Shown: in pieces, positions 1-5,797 of the stretch
Numbering within the stretch: the first letter of the stretch is position 1
Layout: each line of letters opens with the position of its first letter
NCBI GenBank assembly: GCA_001512985.1
Contig: LFRX01000047.1
Span: 1,298 to 14,195 of the forward strand
Reading direction: 5' to 3'
Source of the DNA: Acholeplasmatales bacterium DTU056
Lineage (GTDB): Bacteria > Bacillota_I > Bacilli_A > ML615J-28 > CAG-698
Length of the DNA stretch: 12,898 bases
Program-made: the position numbers and the translations under genes
The notes under the pieces: generated by a model
What the model was told of the DNA's origin: nothing
Database searches by the model: none
The model's input: the letters and a program-made list of their open reading frames with translations, nothing else

Positions 1-262
1 TATATTGCATTGGAGTTTGGGCAACATAACCAACCTTTGTCCAATCTTTTAACTGATTAACATTGGTTCCAAATAAATATATTTCACCTTCTTGAGGAAT
101 TAATTCATTAATAATCAATTTAAACAATGTTGTTTTTCCTGACCCGTTTTCCCCAATTATAGCAACAAAATCTCCTTCATTAATTGTTAGATTAAGATTT
201 TTTAAAACTTGATTATCATCATATCCAAATGACAAATTATTAACTCTTAATATTTCTTTCAT
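1..262 (-). CDS. znuC: Zinc ABC transporter ATP-binding protein ZnuC (partial, C-terminus beyond window)
   Basis: ATPase subunit of a zinc-uptake ABC transporter, acting on the cytoplasmic face of the membrane to power import of zinc delivered by the ZnuA lipoprotein. Only the first 87 codons are present; the gene runs off the left edge. The translated start reads MKEILRVNNLSFGYDD. A Walker A motif GENGSGKTT lies at residues 37-45 and a Q-loop glutamine (YVAQ) at about residue 82. Signature, Walker B and H-loop lie outside the window. The ATG shares one base with the znuA stop (TGATG), so the two are translationally coupled. The family call (zinc rather than manganese or iron) rests on the neighbouring binding protein with its histidine-rich loop. 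A permease gene (znuB) is expected just to the left but cannot be seen. Confidence 0.88.
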   Translation of the reverse strand, partial: MKEILRVNNLSFGYDDNQVLKNLNLTINEGDFVAIIGENGSGKTTLFKLIINELIPQEGEIYLFGTNVNQLKDWTKVGYVAQTPMQY

Positions 263-1242
263 CACTTCACCGACTTTTGATTTGTTAGATTTTCGGTAAT
301 ATTAAAAGAATGAACTAGATTAGCTAAATTTTGTTCCATAATTTTAAAGTAATCTATGCCATCTTTTCGTTCCTTTTTACTAATAGCTTCAATTGGATTT
401 AATTCTAGAACAATAACATTATTTCCTGTTAATTCTTTTAAATCTTTAGCTATTGCATTAGCAACACTTGGTCCAATTGATTTTTCGTAAAAAATTACAC
501 CAATATTATTATTTTTAGCATACTCGATTGTATTCGCTATTTTACTCATATCTGGTTCAGTATCTCGTGATAATCCTTCAATTGCCCACTGTTCAATTCC
601 ATAGCGCTCGCATAAGTATCCGAATGCATCATGAGAAACGATAATTTTACGGATATTAGCATCAAAACGATTAATTTGATTATAATAACGTGTATCTAAT
701 TCGTTTAATTTTTCAGAATAATGTTGAAAATTAGCATTATAATAATCCGCATTTTCCGGATCTATTTCAACTAAAGCATTTTTTATATTTTCCATCATTG
801 TAATAACGTTTAATGGATTAAGCCAAGCATGAGGGTCAATCCCTTCTTCATTATGATGATTATGTTCATTATCATCATGATGATAATGATTATGACCATA
901 TCGTTTTTGAACACCATCGGTCGCACAAACAAGTTTTGGTTTGTTTTCAGGTAATTGACTTTTGATTTTATCTAACCAATATTCCATTTTTAATCCATTA
1001 TAAATAAACAAATCCGCATTTTTTAATTTAACGATTGTTGCGGCATCTGGCTCATAATGATGAGGTTCAACCCCAAAATCTACTACTGGATAAACAGCTA
1101 CTTTGTCGCCGCCGATTTTAGAAGTAAAATCATAAATAGGGTATACACTTGTATATACTTTAATCTTATTATTATCTTTGGGCAAGCATCCCCCTAAAAT
1201 AAAAATCCCTAAAAATAAAAAAACTAGGAAAAACTTTCGCAT
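262..1242 (-). CDS. znuA: Zinc-binding lipoprotein of ABC transporter (ZnuA/AdcA family)
   Basis: Extracellular substrate-binding lipoprotein (cluster A-I/SBP_bac_9 family) that captures Zn(II) and hands it to the ZnuBC permease. The 326-aa protein begins with a lipoprotein signal peptide ending in ILGGC, with Cys19 the lipidation site. Likely metal ligands are in EPHHYEP (His61), DPHAWLNP (His138) and SHDAFGY (His204). Between the first two sits a histidine/aspartate-rich loop at about residues 117-130 with seven histidines, typical of zinc rather than manganese proteins. The C-terminal LNPIE...DYFKIMEQNL block is also AdcA/ZnuA-like. The ATG is preceded by GAGGAG about 10 nt upstream. It is the first gene of a znuA-znuC operon with its own consensus promoter and a Zur-like operator, so repression in zinc-replete cells is expected. 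Manganese is the alternative substrate but less likely given the His loop. Confidence 0.93.
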   Translation of the reverse strand: MRKFFLVFLFLGIFILGGCLPKDNNKIKVYTSVYPIYDFTSKIGGDKVAVYPVVDFGVEPHHYEPDAATIVKLKNADLFIYNGLKMEYWLDKIKSQLPENKPKLVCATDGVQKRYGHNHYHHDDNEHNHHNEEGIDPHAWLNPLNVITMMENIKNALVEIDPENADYYNANFQHYSEKLNELDTRYYNQINRFDANIRKIIVSHDAFGYLCERYGIEQWAIEGLSRDTEPDMSKIANTIEYAKNNNIGVIFYEKSIGPSVANAIAKDLKELTGNNVIVLELNPIEAISKKERKDGIDYFKIMEQNLANLVHSFNITENLTNQKSVK

Positions 1243-1277
1243 TTAGCACCTACTCCTCTAATGTAATATATAGTTTA

Positions 1278-1306
1278 ATTATACTCTTAAAAATTAAGAC
1301 TGTCAA
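1278..1306 (-). promoter_or_regulatory. Consensus sigma-A promoter of znuA-znuC
   Basis: Read on the minus strand, TTGACA (1306-1301) and TATAAT (1283-1278) are separated by exactly 17 bp, a perfect match to the vegetative consensus. The predicted start is about 30 nt upstream of the znuA ATG. Such a strong core promoter implies tight repression, consistent with the operator-like palindrome in its spacer. No convincing terminator lies between the crp-like gene and this promoter, so some read-through from the metal-efflux operon is possible. Confidence 0.85.
1285..1299. promoter_or_regulatory. Putative Zur operator in the znuA promoter spacer
   Basis: A 15-bp inverted repeat, TCTTAA-AAA-TTAAGA, fills the spacer between the -35 and -10 elements of the znuA promoter. 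From memory the Bacillus Zur box is TCGTAATNATTACGA. This site agrees at 12 of 15 positions counting the free N, and has the same length and outer TC...GA ends. A repressor bound here would block RNA polymerase directly. The identification rests on position, symmetry and resemblance; the zur gene is not in the window, and an AdcR-type or other repressor is possible. Confidence 0.55.
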
Positions 1307-1343
1307 GACAAGCGAAAAATTAATCCTAGTATCTAAAATATTA

Positions 1344-2021
1344 CTAACTAAATAGATAGTTTTCGTCTAAAATAATTATTTTGTTTTTACTTTGACGAAT
1401 AATGTTATTTTTTTCTAAGTTACTAAGTGTTCTACTTAAAGTTTCCGCACTCATTCCTAGCATTGAAGCAATATCTTTTTTCTTCATATCTAAAGTGACT
1501 ACATTGTTTTCATCACAAAGGGATATCAATAAATCAATAACTCGTTTTTCAGCTGACTCGATTGCAATATTTTTTAATAATTCTTCAGCTTTGACCAAAC
1601 GATAAGAAATTTCTTCTAAGATTTTAAACGCAATTTCAGGATATTTCAAAATTAACTCTTTTAACTTACTCCCTTCAATTACACACAACTTAGAGTTGTG
1701 AACTGCTTGAGCATTAATATCTAATGATTTATTAGAAAAAAGATTATGCTCTCCTAAGAAATCTCCTGGTCGTAATATTCGCAACACTTGTTCTTTTCCA
1801 TCATTGGAATATTTAGTAATTTTCACAAGTCCCTGGTGAACAACATAAAGATTATTATTTTCTTCTCCGGCTAGAAAAATCATTTCGCCTTTCACATATG
1901 TTTTCTTTTTGACAATTTTTTGAATCTCAGCCATTTCTTCATTTGATAAAAAATTAAAGATTGGGACCAAAGAAATACAATTTTGATCTTCGCACATAAA
2001 ATTATCGTGCTGACAAGTCAT
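1344..2021 (-). CDS. Fnr-like transcriptional regulator (Crp/Fnr family) with N-terminal cysteines
   Basis: Cytoplasmic DNA-binding regulator of 225 aa with the Crp/Fnr layout: a cyclic-nucleotide-binding-like beta-roll at about residues 20-125 (GEMIFLAGE, RPGDFLGE), a dimerisation helix at about 130-155, and a winged helix at about 175-220. The recognition helix contains ETLSR (Glu193, Ser196, Arg197), the ExxSR signature of Fnr proteins that read TTGAT/TTGAC half-sites. Cysteines at 3, 10 and 15 precede the beta-roll, and Cys113 (KLCVIEG) aligns with the fourth cluster ligand of E. coli Fnr. A redox- or oxygen-sensing iron-sulfur cluster is therefore plausible, though the C-X6-C-X4-C spacing is not the E. 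coli pattern. Third gene of an operon with the HMA protein and P-type ATPase, 14 bp after the ATPase, with AGGAGG before the ATG. A matching TTGAC-N4-GTCAA box lies in the operon promoter, suggesting autoregulation. Confidence 0.88.
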   Translation of the reverse strand: MTCQHDNFMCEDQNCISLVPIFNFLSNEEMAEIQKIVKKKTYVKGEMIFLAGEENNNLYVVHQGLVKITKYSNDGKEQVLRILRPGDFLGEHNLFSNKSLDINAQAVHNSKLCVIEGSKLKELILKYPEIAFKILEEISYRLVKAEELLKNIAIESAEKRVIDLLISLCDENNVVTLDMKKKDIASMLGMSAETLSRTLSNLEKNNIIRQSKNKIIILDENYLFS

Positions 2022-2035
2022 ATTAGCCCTCCTTT

Positions 2036-3931
2036 TTAGGCGGTAATGGAATCTACTCGGTATCGAAGTAATCGTAACGAATTTAACAATACTATTATAA
2101 CACTTAATTCATGAATAAGCATCCCTAATGATAGGTTTACTTTTTGAACAATTACTCCAAGTAATAATCCAAATGCTATTACCAAAGCAAAAGTGATATT
2201 TTGTTTTATGATTTTAATCATTTTACGACTTAAACCAATTCCATGAGTAAGTTTACCAATATTATCACTCATTAACACCATATCCGCAATTTCCATCGAA
2301 ACATCATTTCCACTACCACCAATAGCAATCCCAATATCTGCTAAGGTTAATGCGGGAGCGTCATTAATGCCATCCCCAACCATAATAGTTAGACCGTATT
2401 TTCTTTGTAATTCTTGAAGTTTATCAACTTTTTCATCCGGCATAAGTTCTGCATAATACTCATCGATTCCAAGTATTTGTGAAAGGTAGTTTGCAAAAAG
2501 GGGATTATCGCCTGTAAGCATAACGACTTTTTTAATTCCCATTTTTTTTAAGGATTTAATCAACTGCTTAGATTCTTCTCTAATCTCATCCGAAAGCGAA
2601 ATAACTCCAATGATTTGCTCTTCCTCTTGTAAAAGTATAACAGTTTGTCCACGTGATTCTTCTTGAGCAATATATTCTTTAATTTCATAATCAATTTTAA
2701 GGTTAGTAAACAAACGATAATTTCCTAATAAATAATGCTTATTTTGGTAAACTCCAGCAATTCCTTTACCAATAATAAGATTAGTTTTGGTTGGAACTTC
2801 GTCAATTTTGCCAAGTTTTTCACTAGCTTTTTTAATAATCGCTTGAGCTAGCGGATGTTCAGAATAGGTTTCAAGGATTGCAGAAATTTTTAGGACTTCG
2901 TCGGTACTAACACCTATTCCTCTAACTTTAGTTACAATTGGTTTTCCAACCGTTAATGTACCAGTTTTATCAAAAGCAACTACCTTGGCTTTTCCAATTA
3001 GCTCAAGAGTTTCACCGCCTTTAACCAAAATACCGTGTTTAGCGCCATTACCAATGGCACTGACAACAGCCATTGGAGTTGAAAGAACTAAGGCTCCTGG
3101 ACAAGCAATAACTAGTAATGTCAGTGAAAGTCTTAAATCTCGAGTAATGATGAAAAATGTAATAGCTAGAATTATAATTCCAGGTGTATAATATTTAGAA
3201 AATTTTTCAATATAACGTTGGACTCTAGCCTTTTTGTCCTGTGCCTCTTCTACAACCTCCAATATCTTGGAGAATGTCGTATCTTTTCCTACCTTAGTTG
3301 CTTTTATAATTAAATATCCTGATTCGATAAAAGTTCCCGAATACACTGTGCCGTTTTCTTCTTTAAATACCGGCATTGATTCCCCAGTGATACTTGCTTG
3401 ATTTAGATAAGCCTTTCCTTCAAGAATAATACCATCAACGCCAATTTGTTCTCCAGGTTTTACTATTACAATATCGCCAACTTTTACATCACTAGGATTT
3501 AATAACTTTTCTCTTCCATTATCTAATATACGAATGATTTTAGGTGACGAATCAAGTAAATCCTTTATCGATTTACGCGTTTTATCTATAGTAATTGATT
3601 CTAAAAAGGCTCCTAGTAAAAATAAGAATGTTACGGCAGCCGCTTCCCAATATTCTCCAATAATAAAGGCTCCAATAACTGCAATACTTACTAAAAGTTC
3701 GATCGATACTAACTTATATCGTAACGCGTTAAAAGCATTTTTAAAAATAGTTATGCCAGAAATAATAGTTGACATTACCATAATAACATTTGGTAATGTA
3801 ATGACAAATCCATAATCTTGATAATAATAGTATTCGACTTTAAAAATATTAAGTTTTAATTCTTTTAATATAAAAGATAAAAAAACTAAAATAGCACTAA
3901 CAATAACGCGTTGTTTTTTAGTTAATTTCAT
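2036..3931 (-). CDS. P1B-type heavy-metal-translocating ATPase with CPG motif
   Basis: Membrane pump that couples ATP hydrolysis to transition-metal transport, probably export. The 631-aa protein has about eight membrane helices: four before the actuator domain, a pair at about 250-290 and a pair at about 578-617. Catalytic motifs are complete: TGES (182-185), phosphorylated Asp321 in DKTGTLT, the P1B-specific SEHP with His359, TGDN (473-476) and GDGINDAP (519-526). The transport-site motif in helix 6 is CPG (277-279), where Zn/Cd/Cu pumps usually have CPC. The last helix carries His607-Glu608 in HELS, recalling the HEGGT of cobalt/iron-type (P1B-4) pumps rather than the DxG of zinc pumps. 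Metal specificity therefore cannot be assigned safely. There is no fused N-terminal metal-binding domain; the separate 71-aa HMA protein 6 bp upstream probably supplies it. Fnr-like control points to a redox- or oxygen-linked role. Confidence 0.9.
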   Translation of the reverse strand: MKLTKKQRVIVSAILVFLSFILKELKLNIFKVEYYYYQDYGFVITLPNVIMVMSTIISGITIFKNAFNALRYKLVSIELLVSIAVIGAFIIGEYWEAAAVTFLFLLGAFLESITIDKTRKSIKDLLDSSPKIIRILDNGREKLLNPSDVKVGDIVIVKPGEQIGVDGIILEGKAYLNQASITGESMPVFKEENGTVYSGTFIESGYLIIKATKVGKDTTFSKILEVVEEAQDKKARVQRYIEKFSKYYTPGIIILAITFFIITRDLRLSLTLLVIACPGALVLSTPMAVVSAIGNGAKHGILVKGGETLELIGKAKVVAFDKTGTLTVGKPIVTKVRGIGVSTDEVLKISAILETYSEHPLAQAIIKKASEKLGKIDEVPTKTNLIIGKGIAGVYQNKHYLLGNYRLFTNLKIDYEIKEYIAQEESRGQTVILLQEEEQIIGVISLSDEIREESKQLIKSLKKMGIKKVVMLTGDNPLFANYLSQILGIDEYYAELMPDEKVDKLQELQRKYGLTIMVGDGINDAPALTLADIGIAIGGSGNDVSMEIADMVLMSDNIGKLTHGIGLSRKMIKIIKQNITFALVIAFGLLLGVIVQKVNLSLGMLIHELSVIIVLLNSLRLLRYRVDSITA

Positions 3932-3937
3932 CTTTTC

Positions 3938-4153
3938 TTATTTCTCACCTATTACTTTAAACCCTAATTTTTCAATTACAGCTATAAGATCTTTACTACT
4001 AATTTGTTCTTCATCAAAAGTTACTCTCGCACGACTAGAATTAAATAATACTTCGGCTTCTAACACACCTTTGGTTTTTTGTAATGCTGTTTGAATTTTT
4101 GCCATACATGATGGACAAGTTAACGTTTCTAATTGAAAAATTACTTTTTGCAT
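3938..4153 (-). CDS. HMA-domain metallochaperone (CopZ-like)
   Basis: Small cytoplasmic metal-binding protein of 71 aa consisting of one heavy-metal-associated (HMA, ferredoxin-like) domain. The metal site is LTCPSCM, with Cys13 and Cys16 in the usual CxxC loop after the first strand. The remainder (KGVLEAEVLFNSS..., IEKLGFKV) follows the beta-alpha-beta-beta-alpha-beta pattern. The methionine of the classical GMTCxxC copper motif is Leu11 here, so copper preference is uncertain. It is the first gene of the operon, 6 bp before the ATPase, which lacks its own N-terminal HMA domain; it probably acts as that pump's detached metal-delivery or sensing domain. A strong AAGGAGGT ribosome site precedes the ATG. 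Confidence 0.85.
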   Translation of the reverse strand: MQKVIFQLETLTCPSCMAKIQTALQKTKGVLEAEVLFNSSRARVTFDEEQISSKDLIAVIEKLGFKVIGEK

Positions 4154-4186
4154 ATCAAGTACCTCCTTATTTTATTTTTCATATAG

Positions 4187-4229
4187 ATTATACACCTAAA
4201 AAAAAGAAAAATCCTTGACCTAAGTCAAG
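4187..4229 (-). promoter_or_regulatory. Predicted Fnr-activated (class II) promoter of the HMA-ATPase-regulator operon
   Basis: On the minus strand a perfect TATAAT (4192-4187) lies upstream of the HMA gene, but no recognisable -35 hexamer stands 16-18 bp before it. Instead a perfect palindrome, CTTGAC-N4-GTCAAG (4214-4229), is centred between 4221 and 4222. Taking the TATAAT as -12 to -7, that centre is exactly -41.5, the classical position of a class II Crp/Fnr activator. A strong -10, poor -35 and activator box at -41.5 are what an activator-dependent promoter should look like. The third gene of this operon encodes an Fnr-like protein whose recognition helix fits the half-site. Confidence 0.7.
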
Positions 4230-4232
4230 AAT
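4199..4232 (-). terminator. Intrinsic terminator after sigG (overlaps Fnr box)
   Basis: In the minus-strand RNA a 9-bp stem (AUUCUUGAC with GUCAAGGAU, one G-U pair) closes a UUAG loop. It is followed by a uridine run interrupted by one C and then by eight more uridines. It starts 8 nt after the sigG stop codon. The same bases form the Fnr-type operator of the next operon, so one palindrome appears to serve both as RNA hairpin and as DNA binding site. Confidence 0.75.
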
Positions 4233-4240
4233 TTACTTTT

Positions 4241-5014
4241 TTAATCTTTCTTATCAAATATTATTTGCAAAGCATTTTTTTCTAAACGAGAAACTTGGGC
4301 TTGAGAAATCCCAATTTCATTGGCAATTTCCATTTGAGTTTTTCCTAAAAAATATCGATCCCGAATAATATTTTTCTCGCGAGCAGTCAATTTTTTTAAT
4401 CCTTCTTTTATAGTTAATTCTAATACTTTTTTATCTTCCGAATTTTCTTCATCACGAATTTGATCAATTAAATATATTTCATCACCATTGTTATTATAAA
4501 TCGGTGTAAAAATCGAAATCGGTTCTTGAATTGCTTCTAAAGCAACAATTACATCAATTGTTTCAACTCCTAAGTGGCTAGCAATTTCTTCAATAGTTGG
4601 TTCTTTTGAGTTTTTCTTTTGACATTCTTCTTTATATTTTAAAGCCTTATATGCGATGTCTTTTAAACTTCGAGATACTCTAATTGAACTATTATCACGT
4701 AGGTATCGTCGAATTTCCCCAATAATCATCGGTACAGCATATGTACTAAATCTAACACCGTGACTCATGTCGAAATTATCTATTGCTTTTAATAGGCCTA
4801 AACATCCTACTTGAAACAAATCATCAACATCTTCGCCGCGATGATTAAACTTTTTAATTATACTTAAAATTAACTTTAAATTCCCATAGACTAATTCGTC
4901 GCGGGCGCTTTCATCTCCATTATGGCTTAATTTGATTAATTCCATCATTCGTTCATTTGATAGTGTTTTTAATTCGGCCGTATTAATTCCAGTAATTTCA
5001 ACTTTACTGCGCAT
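4241..5014 (-). CDS. sigG: RNA polymerase sporulation sigma factor sigma-G
   Basis: Late forespore-specific sigma factor directing RNA polymerase to genes for spore DNA protection, coat modification and germination. The 257-aa protein carries the sigma-G N-terminal motif SKVEITGI. It also has region 2 core-binding and -10 recognition segments (DDLFQVGCLGLLKAIDNF at about 64-81; FSTYAVPMIIGEIRRYLRD at about 89-107), SIRVSRSLKDIAYKA leading region 3, and a region 4.2 helix-turn-helix TQMEIANEIGISQAQVSRLEK at about 226-246. These match Bacillus SigG much better than SigF. Its position after sigE is the classical arrangement. It has its own sigma-G/F-type promoter in the 69-bp gap after sigE and a leader hairpin covering the ribosome site and ATG. 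AGGAGG precedes the ATG. The residue aligned with B. subtilis Asn45 appears to be Tyr43 (see findings). Confidence 0.95.
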   Translation of the reverse strand: MRSKVEITGINTAELKTLSNERMMELIKLSHNGDESARDELVYGNLKLILSIIKKFNHRGEDVDDLFQVGCLGLLKAIDNFDMSHGVRFSTYAVPMIIGEIRRYLRDNSSIRVSRSLKDIAYKALKYKEECQKKNSKEPTIEEIASHLGVETIDVIVALEAIQEPISIFTPIYNNNGDEIYLIDQIRDEENSEDKKVLELTIKEGLKKLTAREKNIIRDRYFLGKTQMEIANEIGISQAQVSRLEKNALQIIFDKKD

Positions 5015-5056
5015 AAATAGCCACCTCCTATCTATTAGAATGGTGCTATTTATGCG
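5010..5056 (-). promoter_or_regulatory. Predicted translation-blocking hairpin in the sigG leader
   Basis: In minus-strand RNA, 11 bases of the 5' arm (5056-5046) pair perfectly with 11 bases ending just after the sigG ATG (5020-5010). CACC (5045-5042) also pairs with GGUG (5025-5022), with one bulged G (5021) and a 16-nt loop. The 15-bp stem contains the AUG and half of the GGAGG ribosome site; the other half is in the loop. The 5' arm lies upstream of the start predicted for the sigG promoter, so only transcripts reading through from sigE can form it. Confidence 0.72.
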
Positions 5057-5065
5057 GCTTTATGC
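5036..5065 (-). promoter_or_regulatory. Sigma-G/sigma-F-type promoter of sigG
   Basis: On the minus strand GCATA (5065-5061) and CATTCTA (5042-5036) are separated by exactly 18 bp. This fits the sigma-G consensus as I recall it (GHATR-N18-CATNHTA), which overlaps in specificity with sigma-F. It lies between the sigE stop and the sigG start, where B. subtilis has its autoregulated sigG promoter. Transcription would begin near 5029, about 15 nt before the sigG ATG and just ahead of the ribosome site. Confidence 0.75.
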
Positions 5066-5083
5066 ATTATTTATGGTGATATT

Positions 5084-5788
5084 TTATGAAACATTTACTT
5101 TTAGATTGATTTCCTGTCTAATTTTGTCAATGATTCTTTTTTCCAGTCTTGATATGTAAGATTGTGATATTCCTAATAAATCTGCAACTTCTTTTTGCGT
5201 TAGAACTGGATTATCAAATAATCCAAAACGTAAAACAATTATTTCTCGTTCGCGCGGTGAAAGTTTGTTGATTGCGTAATAGAGTTCTTTTAGTTCTTCA
5301 TCATGAGTTAAAATATCAATAGATTGCAAATCATTCGAACCTAAGATATCCCCTAATACCATTTCATTTCCTTCCGGATCTACATTTAGCACTTCATCTA
5401 GTGATACCTCTTGGCGTAATCGTGCTGTCTTACGCAAATACATTAAAATTTCATTTTCGATACATCTTGACGCGTATGTGGCTAGTTTGATATTTTTTTC
5501 AAGTTTAAAAGTCTCCACACCTTTTATTAATCCCATCGAACCGATACTAATTAAATCTTCTAAATTCACCTTCGAAGATTCGTATTTTTTAGCAATATAC
5601 ACTACTAATCTTAAATTATGCACAATTAATTCGTTTCTAGCTTCGATATCACCTTCTTTACTTAATAGTAATAAACGCATCTCTTCTTCTTCATCTAATG
5701 GTGGTGGCAAAATATTACTACTATTAATATAATAACATTGACCTTTAAAAAATAATTTTTTCACAAAATTAAATAATCTTCTAAACAT
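5084..5788 (-). CDS. sigE: Sporulation sigma factor sigma-E (pro-form)
   Basis: Early mother-cell sigma factor, made as an inactive membrane-tethered precursor and cleaved by SpoIIGA. The 234-aa product starts with a basic, hydrophobic pro-region (MFRRLFNFVKKLFF) ending at CYYI (18-21), equivalent to the YYI cleavage neighbourhood in B. subtilis. The mature part begins with INSSNILPPPL. Region 2 is highly conserved (NLEDLISIGSMGLIKGVETF at about 75-94; IKLATYASRCIENEILMYLR at about 100-119). Region 4.2 holds TQKEVADLLGISQSYISRLEKR at about 197-218. The pro-region is about 18-20 residues, shorter than the roughly 27-29 recalled for B. subtilis. It starts 9 bp after spoIIGA, with GGAGG overlapping the spoIIGA stop region. 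No terminator follows it, so its transcripts should read into sigG. Confidence 0.95.
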   Translation of the reverse strand: MFRRLFNFVKKLFFKGQCYYINSSNILPPPLDEEEEMRLLLLSKEGDIEARNELIVHNLRLVVYIAKKYESSKVNLEDLISIGSMGLIKGVETFKLEKNIKLATYASRCIENEILMYLRKTARLRQEVSLDEVLNVDPEGNEMVLGDILGSNDLQSIDILTHDEELKELYYAINKLSPREREIIVLRFGLFDNPVLTQKEVADLLGISQSYISRLEKRIIDKIRQEINLKVNVS

Positions 5789-5797
5789 ACTTCCTCC

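Noticed and set aside
851..897. Imperfect ATGATG-type repeat as a DNA repeat element
   Set aside because: It is the coding sequence of the histidine-rich zinc loop of ZnuA (CAT/CAC and GAT codons), not an independent repeat.
1307..1343. Terminator after the crp-like gene
   Set aside because: Only 3-4 bp pairings can be formed and there is no U-run linked to a stem; read-through into znuA cannot be excluded.
2985..3815. Open frames on the plus strand inside the P-type ATPase (and similar ones inside ftsZ, murG, sigE, sigG and crp)
   Set aside because: They are antisense to well-conserved genes, lack ribosome sites and encode low-complexity sequences resembling no family.
4187..4219. TTGACT upstream of the HMA gene as a conventional -35 element
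   Set aside because: It lies 30 bp from the TATAAT, far outside the usable 16-18 bp; the palindrome at -41.5 explains the bases better.
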